Shown: positions 1-8,460 of the stretch, piece by piece
Position numbering within the stretch: the first letter of the stretch is position 1
Layout: every line of letters starts with the position of its first letter
NCBI GenBank assembly: GCA_021797825.1
Contig: JAJZZA010000003.1
Span: 1 to 64,000 of the forward strand
Source of the DNA: Bacillota bacterium
GTDB lineage: Bacteria > Bacillota > Sulfobacillia > Sulfobacillales > Sulfobacillaceae
Length of the DNA stretch: 64,000 nucleotides
Direction of reading: 5' to 3'
Translations under genes and position numbers: made by a program
Notes under the pieces: model-generated
The model's database searches: none
Seen by the model: only the letters and a program-made list of their open reading frames with translations
What the model was told of the DNA's origin: nothing

Positions 1-105
1 CGCGCCGAGGAGCCGCGTGGCTTTTTCGTCTAAATGGTCACCCAGGAGGGCAAACATCCGTTGATAATGATCGCGCTCGCCATCATTCCATTCAAATGCG
101 GGCAT
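1..105 (-). CDS. N-terminal fragment of a probable transposase (ISAzo13-like), cut by window edge
   Basis: Thirty-five codons run open from an ATG at 105 down to base 1. An SD-like GGAG lies 8 nt upstream of that ATG. The peptide reads MPAFEWNDGERDHYQRMF, then a stretch with LGDHLDEKATRLLGA. The pattern of a helix followed by LDEKATRLLGA resembles the start of ISAzo13-type transposases, where a similar LDERxRRLWAA segment precedes the DNA-binding region. That comparison is from memory and rests on few residues. The ISL3 element at 144-2341 sits just upstream of this gene and may have displaced its promoter. Confidence 0.35.
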   Translation of the reverse strand, partial: MPAFEWNDGERDHYQRMFALLGDHLDEKATRLLGA

Positions 106-143
106 CGTATCCGCTCCGTTCGTCAGAATTTCCCCATGGAGCG

Positions 144-167
144 GGCTCTTTCTCAAATCTGAGGATC
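144..167 (+). repeat. Left terminal inverted repeat of the ISL3 element
   Basis: It begins GGCTCTTTCTCAAA and ends GAGGATC. It pairs with the reverse complement of 2318-2341, with only a three-base mismatch block in the middle. Confidence 0.8.
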
Positions 168-171
168 TCAG

Positions 172-2264
172 CTATCCGGTCAGATCTGCCGCGTTGAGCA
201 CATTGTAAGCATTCAGCAGTTCTATCCCGGCGCGACCGCCCCCGCGTCGATGCCGCATTTTTATTCGGCTATTCCTGCCTTCGAGGGGGCCATTACTAAT
301 CTCGGGATAAAGCAGGCTGTGTTTCACGGCCGCATAATCCTTGCGGAGTCCGATGGCATATTGGGCGAGGGGGTCGCTGGCGCAAGTTTGGTATTGCTGA
401 ATGAACGCATCCAATGCCGCCGGGTCGGCGGCATCAAAGATATGATAGCAGTCGCTCAAAAACTGTACGAGAACCCCCCGCAGGGGGTAACCGGCCACGA
501 GGGCTTTAAAATCTTCGGGTGTCAGGGTTTGTGGTTTTTTGCCGAGCCGGGTTCCTTTTCCTTGTCGAATCTTGGCTCGGCGATGGCGTCGACTCCTTGG
601 TCGGATCTTCGCCGAACATCAGAGCACGGACGTGGGCGCTGAACGGCGACCGAGGTCGCGGCTTGCCGGAAGTCTCCGCCGGCTGGGCAGCCGCTTCCGG
701 TTCGGACTTCGCCTCCGTTGGGCGCGTGTCGGCCGCGCGTTTCAGCACCGCTTGGTACACCGTATCTCGGGCGATCTGCTGTCATGGCAGGTCTGCCGGC
801 GGGGTGACCGCCACTGGGTGCAAGGCCTCGGGAATTTCCTGGCGAAGCTTGAGGATATACTGATACACTGTATTGGCGCTTCCGGCGACCCCTTGCTGTT
901 GGAGAAGAGGATGGATCGTTCGGTGATTCCCCCGCGTTGCACCTCGCGAATCACGATATCGCGGTAGGGTTCCACGATGGAGTTCTGCGCCGGCCGCGCC
1001 CGCGGCCGGCGGGTCTCGGGGTGTCGGGCTTCCGCCTGGGCAGTCCGTTGACTCTGCGCGTCATTCGCTTGCTGAATGGGGGCATGGATCTTCTCTTCAA
1101 CGATGGCGACGGTGTCCACCGCGGACCGGCGCAGGGATCGCAGATCCTTGAGCGAGAGGCCTAAGGTCTGCGCAATCTCCGCGCTGCGAAGCCCCTAGGT
1201 CCCCAACTCCAAGATCTTCAACGTATGGCGATATTTTTGCGCTTGTCTGGGGGTCAGGTGGGCTAGGCGGATCCGGTCTTCGACTTGATCGTCCGGTACC
1301 CGGCACTCCGCCCGATCCGGCCGACTAGCCGGGTCGGCGGGCAGCCATCCGGCGCCAGTTCGGAGAAAGATCGTCGCCGGCATGAGGGTCATCAAGGCGT
1401 CCTGCACTGCTTGGTGCGCGTTTTCGATGAGGTGCAAGCGGTCGGCAACCTGGATCTTGCCGTATTGCTCGGCGGCCGCGGAGTAAGCACTAGCCCGATC
1501 CCGACCAAAAAACGTCGCGGCCGGAAAGGACTCCAGGACTGCCGTGACGGCAGCCTGGGTGGTCCCGCGCACGAGGATTAACACCCGATGGGTTTCTTCG
1601 TCTAAAAACACTGTGCACCCACTCGACTGGTCGCCCTTCCGCAGGTAGATGTCGTCCACCGCGATGACGCGGACGTCATTGCGGGTGAGATTGGTGTCAA
1701 GTTGCTGGGCTGCGGTGGCCTTGATATAGCGCGCGATGGTATCATTGCTCACCGACGCCCCGCGGCCTTAAGGGCGTCCTCGGCCGGTTGGCACCCGCTC
1801 GCCTAGGCCCGCGCCACGCAGTGGCGCTGGAACCGGAGGGTTTTCCGAGCTTTCTCGTCGGCAAATCCCGGCAATCGTTCGACAAAATCGTGCTGCGGAC
1901 ACTCTGGATGGCGGCAGACATCCTTTTGGCGTCGCACGTCATGCCACACCGTCCGACCAGCCTGGGGGAGGTCTTGCCACAACTGATCCACATACTCGTG
2001 GGCGGGGGCCTGGCTGATCGGCTCACACCGGGGGCACACGGCGTCTCGGGACCGAGACGCCCAATCATACTGAATCCGGGTGTCCTCGCGTTCAATGTTG
2101 TGCAACAGGAGAAAATCCGGCACGATGCCCGCCCAGTCGAAAAAGGTACGCGCCTCCATTTCCAGTGGGTAGATCGGAGCAATCTCGTTCGGGGAACAAG
2201 ATCCGCGCGCTAAAGTGGCGGACAGCACATGCGACCCGGTTTGACGCTCCATCGCCCCCCTCAC
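172..2264 (-). pseudogene. ISL3-family transposase, inactivated by frameshifts and a stop
   Basis: The reading order on the minus strand is as follows. An N-terminal zinc-finger part (2264-1803, with CPRC, CRHPEC and the ERLPGFADEKARKT block typical of ISL3) comes first. A catalytic part follows (1752-1195) with VIAVDDIYLRKG, carrying the first acidic residue, and DRASAYSAAA followed by QVADRLHLIENAHQAVQ. A middle segment is at 1119-742. The C-terminal part (498-172) has NGPLEGRNSRIKMRHRRGGG. The N-terminal part is out of frame with the next, an in-frame TAG lies at 1197-1195, and the segments below 760 change frame again. The gene cannot make a full transposase. Confidence 0.85.
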
Positions 2265-2317
2265 CGGTTAACATTTAAGAATAGCATACCGGGAAACACC
2301 GACGATGTCCAGCACTC

Positions 2318-2341
2318 GATCCTCTCTTTTGAGAAAGAGCC
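2318..2341 (-). repeat. Right terminal inverted repeat of the ISL3 element
   Basis: Its reverse complement begins GGCTCTTTCTCAAA and ends GAGGATC, matching 144-167 at 21 of 24 positions. It fixes the right boundary of the element. Confidence 0.8.
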
Positions 2342-3106
2342 ACGAAGCGTAGCACACCCTCGGACGCATGTCCAGCAAGAACCTACGTTCGTATTTTGAA
2401 ATTTTACGCCTCCTTAGGATCTGCGCGTAGGATACCCCTGTGCCGCCAGGGTATGCATGACCAAGTTCGCTGGGGTTCGGCACTCCGAACCCGAGTCGCC
2501 AGACTGGCGGTCCAGACGCCCGTAGCCCGGCTGCGCCAAGGACAGGAGCCGTCTCGTGTGGGTGGCGCCGGGCGATCGTCGGTTTTCCGCTACCGGATTA
2601 CGAGCCACGACGCGCAGGAGGGTCTGGGGCATCCCGTGGGTTATACGACGCCCAGCCAAATGCCCAGATCGGGGATGCCCAACCATCGGGAGGGCCATGG
2701 GCCCCACTGCGGACACCTGGCACGGGTACCGACCGTCATGTCACGAACTTTCGTTCCACGGGGCGGACTGTAATCAACCCATTGCGGTGCGAATGGAGAA
2801 CCGGGGGTCGAACAAGTTTTCGCGGACACCACAACATTCTGCCATCTATGGCAAGGGCGCTGGATGCTGACGTGTGTGCGGCCTGGTCGCCGTGCCCGCA
2901 TGAGGCTTGTCGCGTTGTGCGAGAGGCTGAGCGTACCTAACACTAATGTCACCGATTGCAGAACACCCGGGGCGGCGCCTGATGTTGGGCTTGTCATGGA
3001 ATGCCAAAATTGTCCATATGGCCTATGAAATTGGGTCGGATGGGCCTAGTAGAAACGCCGTGAATGGGGTTAACTAAAAGGAATGACACGAATTTTGGAG
3101 GGGTCC
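2342..3106. other. Intergenic stretch without a recognised gene
   Basis: Open frames here (for example 2396-2773 plus and 2641-2997 minus) overlap each other, have arginine/proline-rich compositions typical of chance frames in GC-rich DNA, and show no recognisable motif. No RNA gene or clear terminator was seen. The stretch separates the IS element from the aldolase gene and ends in the GGAGG site at 3097-3101. Confidence 0.5.
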
Positions 3107-3109
3107 ATG

Positions 3110-4216
3110 ATGTCCCAATACCTGTGGGTAGAAGGATTTGACCATGTTGCGCAAGGGCTGGAATTTCGGATGCGAATGCACTCTCCGTTGGCGGAGCAAG
3201 ATTTTGTTGAGACGGCCGACCCCCAAACAGCACGCATTGTCTTTCAACGGGTATCAGAACAGACTCGGCCATTTCGCAGACGGACCTATGCCGTGTACGT
3301 GGTCGGGGTTCTTTTTGTGGATGCTATCGATCCTGACGACCCGAACCTGCTGGCTAGATACTACCCGTACTTGATTCGCTCGCTGTCGAATATCTTGGTG
3401 GTCGTGGCGGGCGCTCCCGATCGTCCTGACCTGTACATTACCACCCTCGAACGAGGAATTTTCCCCGTTCTCAGCGAGACCCAACGCGCGCAGGCGCAGG
3501 GTTCAGAGTACTACCGGGAGTTGGTGTTCCGTTTAGGGCCGCTGATGCGGTCGCACTTAATTATCAATAATCAGTTTATGCCGGACCTGCCGGAGACACT
3601 ATGGCAAGGCACCGCGGAAACCACGGCCCTCAGTGAAGCGGGAGCGGTCCTGGAACAATGGGATTTGCTTCCCACCCCTTTTCCCATCGACCAGTTGTTA
3701 TCCCCCGAAGATTTTCAACACTTAAAACGACTTTTTGGCATTGGAGGGTTAAGTTACGGGAACTTAAGCGTACGACATGACGATGGCTCGTTTTGGATGA
3801 GCGCCAGTGGGGTGAACAAGGCCAGAATGCGTGACATCGGCCGAGACATTCTTTTGGTTACCGATTATGACGTAAAACGCGAAGGAATGGTCTTGAGCGT
3901 TCCCGCCCACGTCACTCCCCGCCGAGCATCGGTGGACGCGATCGAACACTGGAAAATATACCGCGCCCACTCCGAGGTCGGGGCCATTATTCATCTCCAT
4001 GCCTGGATGGAAGGCGTTCCCGCCACCGATATCAACTATCCTTGTGGCAGCATCGAATTAGCCGATGCCGTTTCGAGCCATGTTGACCAGGCCCCGGATC
4101 CCGCCCGTTGGGTGGTCGGGTTAAAAAATCATGGACTCACCATTACGGGGCGAAGCCTCGATGACATTTTGCATCGGGTCGACGGCCAGGTTCTTCGCCA
4201 GGTTCCCATGCAATGA
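3110..4216 (+). CDS. Class II aldolase/adducin-family protein with an uncharacterised N-terminal domain
   Basis: Residues from about 190 to the end form a class II aldolase/adducin domain: GNLSVR near the start, SASGVNKA, the zinc-ligand motif HLHAW with a preceding acidic loop, and the downstream histidine in LKNHGLTITG. Family members cleave or epimerise sugar phosphates such as fuculose or ribulose phosphates. The first ~185 residues (from MSQYLWVEGFDH) are an extra domain I do not recognise. Start choice: GGAGG at 3097-3101 sits 8 nt before ATG 3110. The ATG at 3107 is also possible, while the upstream ATG at 3083 has almost no spacing from its purines. The stop overlaps the next gene by ATGA, so the two are probably co-translated and act on one pathway. 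The substrate cannot be told from sequence. Confidence 0.75.
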   Translation: MSQYLWVEGFDHVAQGLEFRMRMHSPLAEQDFVETADPQTARIVFQRVSEQTRPFRRRTYAVYVVGVLFVDAIDPDDPNLLARYYPYLIRSLSNILVVVAGAPDRPDLYITTLERGIFPVLSETQRAQAQGSEYYRELVFRLGPLMRSHLIINNQFMPDLPETLWQGTAETTALSEAGAVLEQWDLLPTPFPIDQLLSPEDFQHLKRLFGIGGLSYGNLSVRHDDGSFWMSASGVNKARMRDIGRDILLVTDYDVKREGMVLSVPAHVTPRRASVDAIEHWKIYRAHSEVGAIIHLHAWMEGVPATDINYPCGSIELADAVSSHVDQAPDPARWVVGLKNHGLTITGRSLDDILHRVDGQVLRQVPMQ

Positions 4217-5433
4217 CCGGTTTCACTGGGCTGCGTTTCCATCTGGCCCTTCCCCGCGTTGGTTTGCAAAAAACCGTGCCCCGTTTGGCGCGGAGGGTTG
4301 CGGCCGGCGCGGTGCGCTTGGAGCGCCTTCCCTATCCCACCCTGCCCGACGGCGAATGGATTGAACTAGCGCCGCTCTTGGCGGGTATTTGCGGGTCGGA
4401 TTTAGGCGTGTTGTCAGGCAGCAGCTCGCCGTACCTTGCGCCACTAAGTTCATTTCCCGCTGTGCTGGGTCACGAAGTCGTCGCTCAGGTTGTCAGCAAT
4501 AGCCAGCCAAGCTGGCCTCAAGGCACCCGGGTGGTGGTTAAACCCGAAATATCATGCCACACCTGGGGCACAGAGCTTTGCACCCGGTGTGCCGCAAATG
4601 ACCACGACAACTGCCACGGACGGACCGATGCCGTCCACGGCGCGGGTTTGTTAATGGGTTATCACCGGGTGTTGCCAGGTGGTTGGGGGACGCGCATGTG
4701 GGCGCCTCCGAGGCAACTCTACGCCATTCCTCCCGACATGCCATTACAAAGGGCCGTCCTGACCGAACCGATGGCCATCGTGGTTCACGCGTTGCGGCAA
4801 GTCAGTTGGGAGGCGGTCGGCACCGTTCTGGTGATTGGGGCGGGGACGATTGGATTGTTGAGCACGCTGTTGTTAGGCAGCCGATATCCTGGACGGGATG
4901 TTTGGGTGCGCGCCAAACATCCCCACCAGGCAAAATGGGTGGCGATGTTGGGGGCGCAAACCGTGGAGGACGCGGGCCACTGGACGCGTGCTGACAGCCT
5001 GGTGCGATATACCGGTGTCCCGCTGCCAACGATTTTGGGTTCCCCGGCCTGGAGGCCGGAGGGATTTGACTTGGTGGTGGACGCGGTCGGCACCTCCCAA
5101 TCGGTGGCTGCTGCATTAACCTTGACCAAGCCCGGCGGACAAGTGCTGTTGTTGGGCGGCGCCGGAATCATGCATGGCGTCGACCTTACTCCCTTATGGA
5201 TCCGTAACCTCCGGTGGATTGGCACGTACGGCTACGGTACCGAGACCGATGCGTTTTCCGAAGCCATTCAAATTCTCCAGGCCAGCAGTCTGCCGGTGGA
5301 GTCTCTGGTGACGCACTCGTTCCGCCTGGCCAACTATCGCGAAGCGTTGCGGGCGTTATGGCATCGCCGGAGTGGCGCCATTAAAGTGGTGTTTGAACCC
5401 ACCCCACCCGGGGACCTGACCCAATCACCGTAG
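4213..5433 (+). CDS. Zinc-dependent medium-chain dehydrogenase (sugar/polyol/alcohol type)
   Basis: An MDR-superfamily protein of 406 residues. The catalytic zinc cysteine lies in AGICGSDLG and GHEVV follows. A structural-zinc-like cysteine cluster CTRCAANDHDNC comes next, then the nucleotide-binding turn VIGAGTIGLL and a second glycine-rich turn LLLGGAG. Layout and length fit NAD(P)-dependent alcohol, sorbitol, threonine or glucose dehydrogenases. Its ATG overlaps the TGA of the aldolase gene (ATGA at 4213-4216). A carbohydrate or sugar-acid pathway shared with the aldolase is the natural inference. The N-terminus is about 40 residues longer than most relatives, so translation may begin a little further in, but the overlap supports the given start. 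Confidence 0.8.
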   Translation: MTGFTGLRFHLALPRVGLQKTVPRLARRVAAGAVRLERLPYPTLPDGEWIELAPLLAGICGSDLGVLSGSSSPYLAPLSSFPAVLGHEVVAQVVSNSQPSWPQGTRVVVKPEISCHTWGTELCTRCAANDHDNCHGRTDAVHGAGLLMGYHRVLPGGWGTRMWAPPRQLYAIPPDMPLQRAVLTEPMAIVVHALRQVSWEAVGTVLVIGAGTIGLLSTLLLGSRYPGRDVWVRAKHPHQAKWVAMLGAQTVEDAGHWTRADSLVRYTGVPLPTILGSPAWRPEGFDLVVDAVGTSQSVAAALTLTKPGGQVLLLGGAGIMHGVDLTPLWIRNLRWIGTYGYGTETDAFSEAIQILQASSLPVESLVTHSFRLANYREALRALWHRRSGAIKVVFEPTPPGDLTQSP

Positions 5434-5519
5434 CCGCTCTCGGACACCGCGTGCCTTAGGGCGATCGTTCGCCGAACGTTTCGTGCTGACATCACGACCC
5501 TATGCGAAAGGAGCGAAAC

Positions 5520-6455
5520 ATGCATTCACCTCGTCCCGAAATGATCCGCCGCTTTGCCGCGATTTCGAGCCTGCTTATTTTTGGGCTCATTATTCTGGGG
5601 GGGGTTGTCACTGCCAGCGAGTCCGGTCTTGGCTGTGGCGCGCATTGGCCGTTGTGTCATGGGCAGGTGATTCCTCCCGACACTTTTCACGCCTGGGTGG
5701 AATGGACCCATCGGCTGATCGCTGGCTTGGTGTCCCTGATGATCGTTGTGCTGAATGGGTTGATTTGGCGCGGCACGGGGATGCGTGATGCGCAGGCCCG
5801 GCGGTTACGGTGGCTGGGCATCGTGGCGTTAGGGCTGTTGGTGGCCCAGGTTCTGTTGGGAGCGGCGATCGTCTTTAACAATTTGGCAGCCGTCATCGTG
5901 GCTATCCACCTGGGAACGGCCTTGCTGCTGATGGATGTGCTTGTCGCCATTGTGGTGTTGGCCCGGCCCGTGAGGCTAAGACGCAAGACGGGTGGAGTCG
6001 GTGCCGCCTTGTGGTGGTTGGCGGGCTTGTCGGAGGCGACTGCGATAATGGGGTCGTACGTGGCTCATGCGGTAATCAGCAGCGCGTGCGATGGCTTCAG
6101 CTGTTTGACGGGTGGACTTTTGGGGGGGGCCGGGGTGCCGTTGCTGGTACATGTTACACTGGCCTTGAGCCTCGCCGTTGTGCTTGGCATCCTGTTCAAG
6201 AATCGGCGCCTGGGTACTTTGTCGAAGACTAGCCGCACGTACCTGACCTTAGCCTTGTTTCTCTTCATGGTGCAAGTGCTGGTCGGACTGGTCATGCTGG
6301 GATTAAATGTTCCTGACCCCTTATTGGCGTTGCACGAGTCGATCGGGTCCGGCGTCGCGGTGAGTTTTTTTATGGCGGCCCTTTATCAGCAACTGGCGCC
6401 GGTCGACCCGGACAAGGCAGCGTCGGCAAGTCCTGGCGCGAGATTGGCTGAATAG
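5520..6455 (+). CDS. ctaA: Heme A synthase, COX15/CtaA family
   Basis: A polytopic membrane protein (about 311 residues, eight hydrophobic segments) that converts heme O to heme A for aa3-type cytochrome oxidase. Diagnostic features are GGVVTASESGLGCGAHWPLC, carrying the paired extracellular cysteines of CtaA, and EWTHRLIAG with a heme-ligand histidine. Further histidines follow in AIHLGTALLL, LVHVTLAL and ALHESIGSG. The start at ATG 5520 is chosen because AAAGGAG at 5507-5513 lies 6 nt upstream; an ATG at 5502 lacks a site. No ctaB or oxidase subunit is adjacent, so the rest of the cytochrome oxidase genes must lie elsewhere. Confidence 0.92.
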   Translation: MHSPRPEMIRRFAAISSLLIFGLIILGGVVTASESGLGCGAHWPLCHGQVIPPDTFHAWVEWTHRLIAGLVSLMIVVLNGLIWRGTGMRDAQARRLRWLGIVALGLLVAQVLLGAAIVFNNLAAVIVAIHLGTALLLMDVLVAIVVLARPVRLRRKTGGVGAALWWLAGLSEATAIMGSYVAHAVISSACDGFSCLTGGLLGGAGVPLLVHVTLALSLAVVLGILFKNRRLGTLSKTSRTYLTLALFLFMVQVLVGLVMLGLNVPDPLLALHESIGSGVAVSFFMAALYQQLAPVDPDKAASASPGARLAE

Positions 6456-6645
6456 TCTAGTCTGCCCTTCCCCGCTCTTGGTGTTGTTTTCAGGATGCGC
6501 AGGATGCGGCAAATCGTCGCAGTTTCGTTACCTCGGCCGGGTTGCCGGGGTCGCCACGCGTCTCGCACGAACGGCTGGGGCTGCCCATTTGGTTTGCGCT
6601 GTGGGGTCGATTTCAGGGGCACCACGTAAGGGAAAGGAGCATGGT

Positions 6646-7089
6646 ATGACTAACGCGGAACTGTTTGCCGTCGGCCAAAACGTCTTGGCGGCGCAATCTT
6701 TTAGTCAGCTGCTAGGGGCGCGACTCGCGGTATTTTTGCCGGGTGAGGCGGTAATTGAGATTCCCGTGCGAGCCGACTTGTTACAACAAAACGGCTTTGT
6801 GCATGGCGGGGTGCTGAGCTTTGCGGCGGACAATGCGCTCACGTTTGTCGGCGGTTCAGTACTTGGGCCCAACGTCTTAACATCCGAGTTCAAGATCAAC
6901 TACTTAAGACCCGCGCTCGGGGACACCCTGGTGGCGCGTGGTAAAGTCATCTCGGCAGGGAAACGACAGGCCGTCTGCCGATGTGACATCTCCGTTTTCA
7001 CCACGGGAGCCGGGGAGACGCTCTGTGCCATCGCCCAGGGCACCATCGTCGCCATCGCGTCCGAGGATCGTCCGCCGGGATCGTATTGA
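6646..7089 (+). CDS. PaaI-type hotdog thioesterase
   Basis: A 147-residue single-domain hotdog protein. The signature GFVHGGVLSFAADNAL is the HGG-x-hydrophobic-AD motif of PaaI/YbgC-like acyl-CoA thioesterases, followed by the strand INYLRPALGDTLVARGKVI. It probably hydrolyses an aryl- or acyl-CoA in the cytoplasm. The start is ATG 6646, with GGAAAGGAG at 6631-6639 upstream. The longer open frame back to 6478 has no site and no homology. No partner gene is close enough to name the substrate. Confidence 0.85.
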   Translation: MTNAELFAVGQNVLAAQSFSQLLGARLAVFLPGEAVIEIPVRADLLQQNGFVHGGVLSFAADNALTFVGGSVLGPNVLTSEFKINYLRPALGDTLVARGKVISAGKRQAVCRCDISVFTTGAGETLCAIAQGTIVAIASEDRPPGSY

Positions 7090-7358
7090 GGCGGACTTCA
7101 CCGGCAGCTATCTCCTCCCAACAGCCGTCCGCATTGCTCCTCCATCGCGCCCTGGGTCTTGGGTGGCGCGGTCGCGCAGGGCCATTCCGTCCGCGCGGTT
7201 GAAAACTTTTCGGGCTGGATGTTCCCCGTCAGCGCAGTAGCAAACGGCGCAACCCCACGTGAAGCAGTCTTCTAACCTCCTCCGCGACCGCGAAGCACAC
7301 TGGTTCGTCGTCACCCTGGCGCGTCGTAGCCTGTGACTCCTGGCCTCGGAAAAAGCAA

Positions 7359-7383
7359 TCCGCCCTTAATTGGAGGCGGTTTT
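7359..7383 (+). terminator. Possible intrinsic terminator
   Basis: CCGCC (7360-7364) pairs with GGCGG (7375-7379) across a 10-nt AT-rich loop and is followed directly by TTTT. The stem is short, so this is a weak candidate for ending transcription from the thioesterase gene. Confidence 0.3.
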
Positions 7384-7403
7384 ATCTGAAGGCGCCGTAA
7401 ATA

Positions 7404-7425
7404 CTCCGCCGTTTTTGGGGCGGAG
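7404..7425. repeat. Inverted repeat, 7-bp perfect stem
   Basis: CTCCGCC (7404-7410) and GGCGGAG (7419-7425) form a perfect stem around an 8-nt loop. No T tract follows on either strand, so it may be a structural element or operator rather than a terminator. Apart from this and the hairpin at 7359, no feature is seen between 7090 and 7646. Confidence 0.4.
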
Positions 7426-7646
7426 ATATAAGGCGTTGCCATCGGGCAAACCTTTTTGCTAAGAGACATATCGGTCCAAATAACCGGAGACCTTCAGGCG
7501 ACCGGATAGGGGGATTTTGGCAAACCCCTTGCGAGTAAAACTGACGTCAGTCGGTTTCTCCTAAGAATCCCCTTCCTTAGGGAGGGGAGTGTCAACGAAG
7601 CTCGTCTTTAACCTGACCGCATTGCTGGGCATCCCCGGGTGCGAAA

Positions 7647-8132
7647 TCAGGAGGGCTCTCGCACCGTCAACACTGTGCCCCCGGTCATTTCTACCAATTG
7701 GGACGGGGTCAACGAGAACACGGCCTCGGGATGACCCGCGGCGGCCCATATGGTATCCCACGACAGTAAGTCCGCGTCAATGAAAGTCGTCATCGCTGAG
7801 GCATGGCCTAGCGGCGGAATGCCTCCAATGGCGTACCCCGTGGCGTCGCGTACGTAGCGGGCGTCGGCTTTGGTCAACGGCTCTCCCAAACGTTGGGCGA
7901 TTCGGTCCTCCGCTACCCGATTGGAACCACTCGCAATGACCAGCACGGGCCGCTGGCTGTAAGCCCGGCGAAACACCAGGGATTTGGCGATCTGTCCGAC
8001 GGTGCAACCAATCGCGGCAGCCGCTTCGGCCGCACTGCGGGCACTTTCGGCCAGCTCGACCACCCGATTGGAATATCCAGCGGCGAGCAGCGCGTCCTGC
8101 ACCTTTTGGGCGCTACCTTTAAGAGTCGATAT
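7647..8132 (-). CDS. YbaK/EbsC-family aminoacyl-tRNA deacylase-like protein
   Basis: About 160 residues of the YbaK/ProX editing fold, which hydrolyses mischarged aminoacyl-tRNA in trans. Family features are the N-terminal VQDALLAAGY, the conserved lysine in GQIAKSLVFR, and GYAIGGIPPLGH near the C-terminus. The start is unusual. AGGAGG at 8146-8141 is followed, at an ideal 8 nt, by ATA (8132-8130), giving ISTLKGSAQ; relatives commonly begin MSTLKG. The only standard start codon in frame is GTG 8141, which overlaps the AGGAGG itself and has no spacing. I give the ATA position but regard the start as open. The gene stands alone, convergent with nothing. Confidence 0.75.
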   Translation of the reverse strand: MSTLKGSAQKVQDALLAAGYSNRVVELAESARSAAEAAAAIGCTVGQIAKSLVFRRAYSQRPVLVIASGSNRVAEDRIAQRLGEPLTKADARYVRDATGYAIGGIPPLGHASAMTTFIDADLLSWDTIWAAAGHPEAVFSLTPSQLVEMTGGTVLTVREPS

Positions 8133-8141
8133 GGGAGCCAC

Positions 8142-8460
8142 CTCCTGGTCTTTGGTCCATTATCGCTGTGGCCCAGATTGATTGCAATGGAGCCGTGGTG
8201 CCAAGCGGGTTTTGTTCTGAACCACAATCTTTGGCCCTGGCGGCACGAGCGCCCCAAGACCGGGACTGACGACGAAACGTCCGTCCGGTGCGTCGTGTCC
8301 GCGGGACCCCCTCCGTTACCGCGGCGCGCGGTGGAAAGGTTCGCGCCGTATAGCCTTAACTTGCGGGGCCTTCCGTTCCTCAGTAAGATGCGTCTAAAAC
8401 GACTGTGGCGGTGATGGCGGTCGGATCGCAGCACCGAGCCTTGGGGTTGGGAGAATCTCT
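8142..8460. other. Divergent intergenic region between the YbaK-like and PDO-like genes
   Basis: It holds the AGGAGG site of the minus-strand gene at one end. At the other end is GGGAG at 8449-8453, the ribosome binding site of the plus-strand gene, 7 nt before ATG 8461. No gene, RNA or clear promoter hexamers were recognised between them. Confidence 0.4.

Larger units (their letters stand above)
144..2341. mobile_element. Degraded ISL3-family insertion sequence with terminal inverted repeats
   Basis: The element is bounded by 24-bp imperfect inverted repeats (144-167 and 2318-2341, 21 of 24 matching, both beginning GGCTCTTTCTCAAA from the outside). The 8 bases outside each end (ATGGAGCG at 136-143, ACGAAGCG at 2342-2349) match at 6 of 8 positions, as expected for an old 8-bp target duplication, the size typical of ISL3. 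The interior holds one transposase gene on the minus strand, broken by a stop and frameshifts. At about 2.2 kb it is on the long side for the family. Confidence 0.8.
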
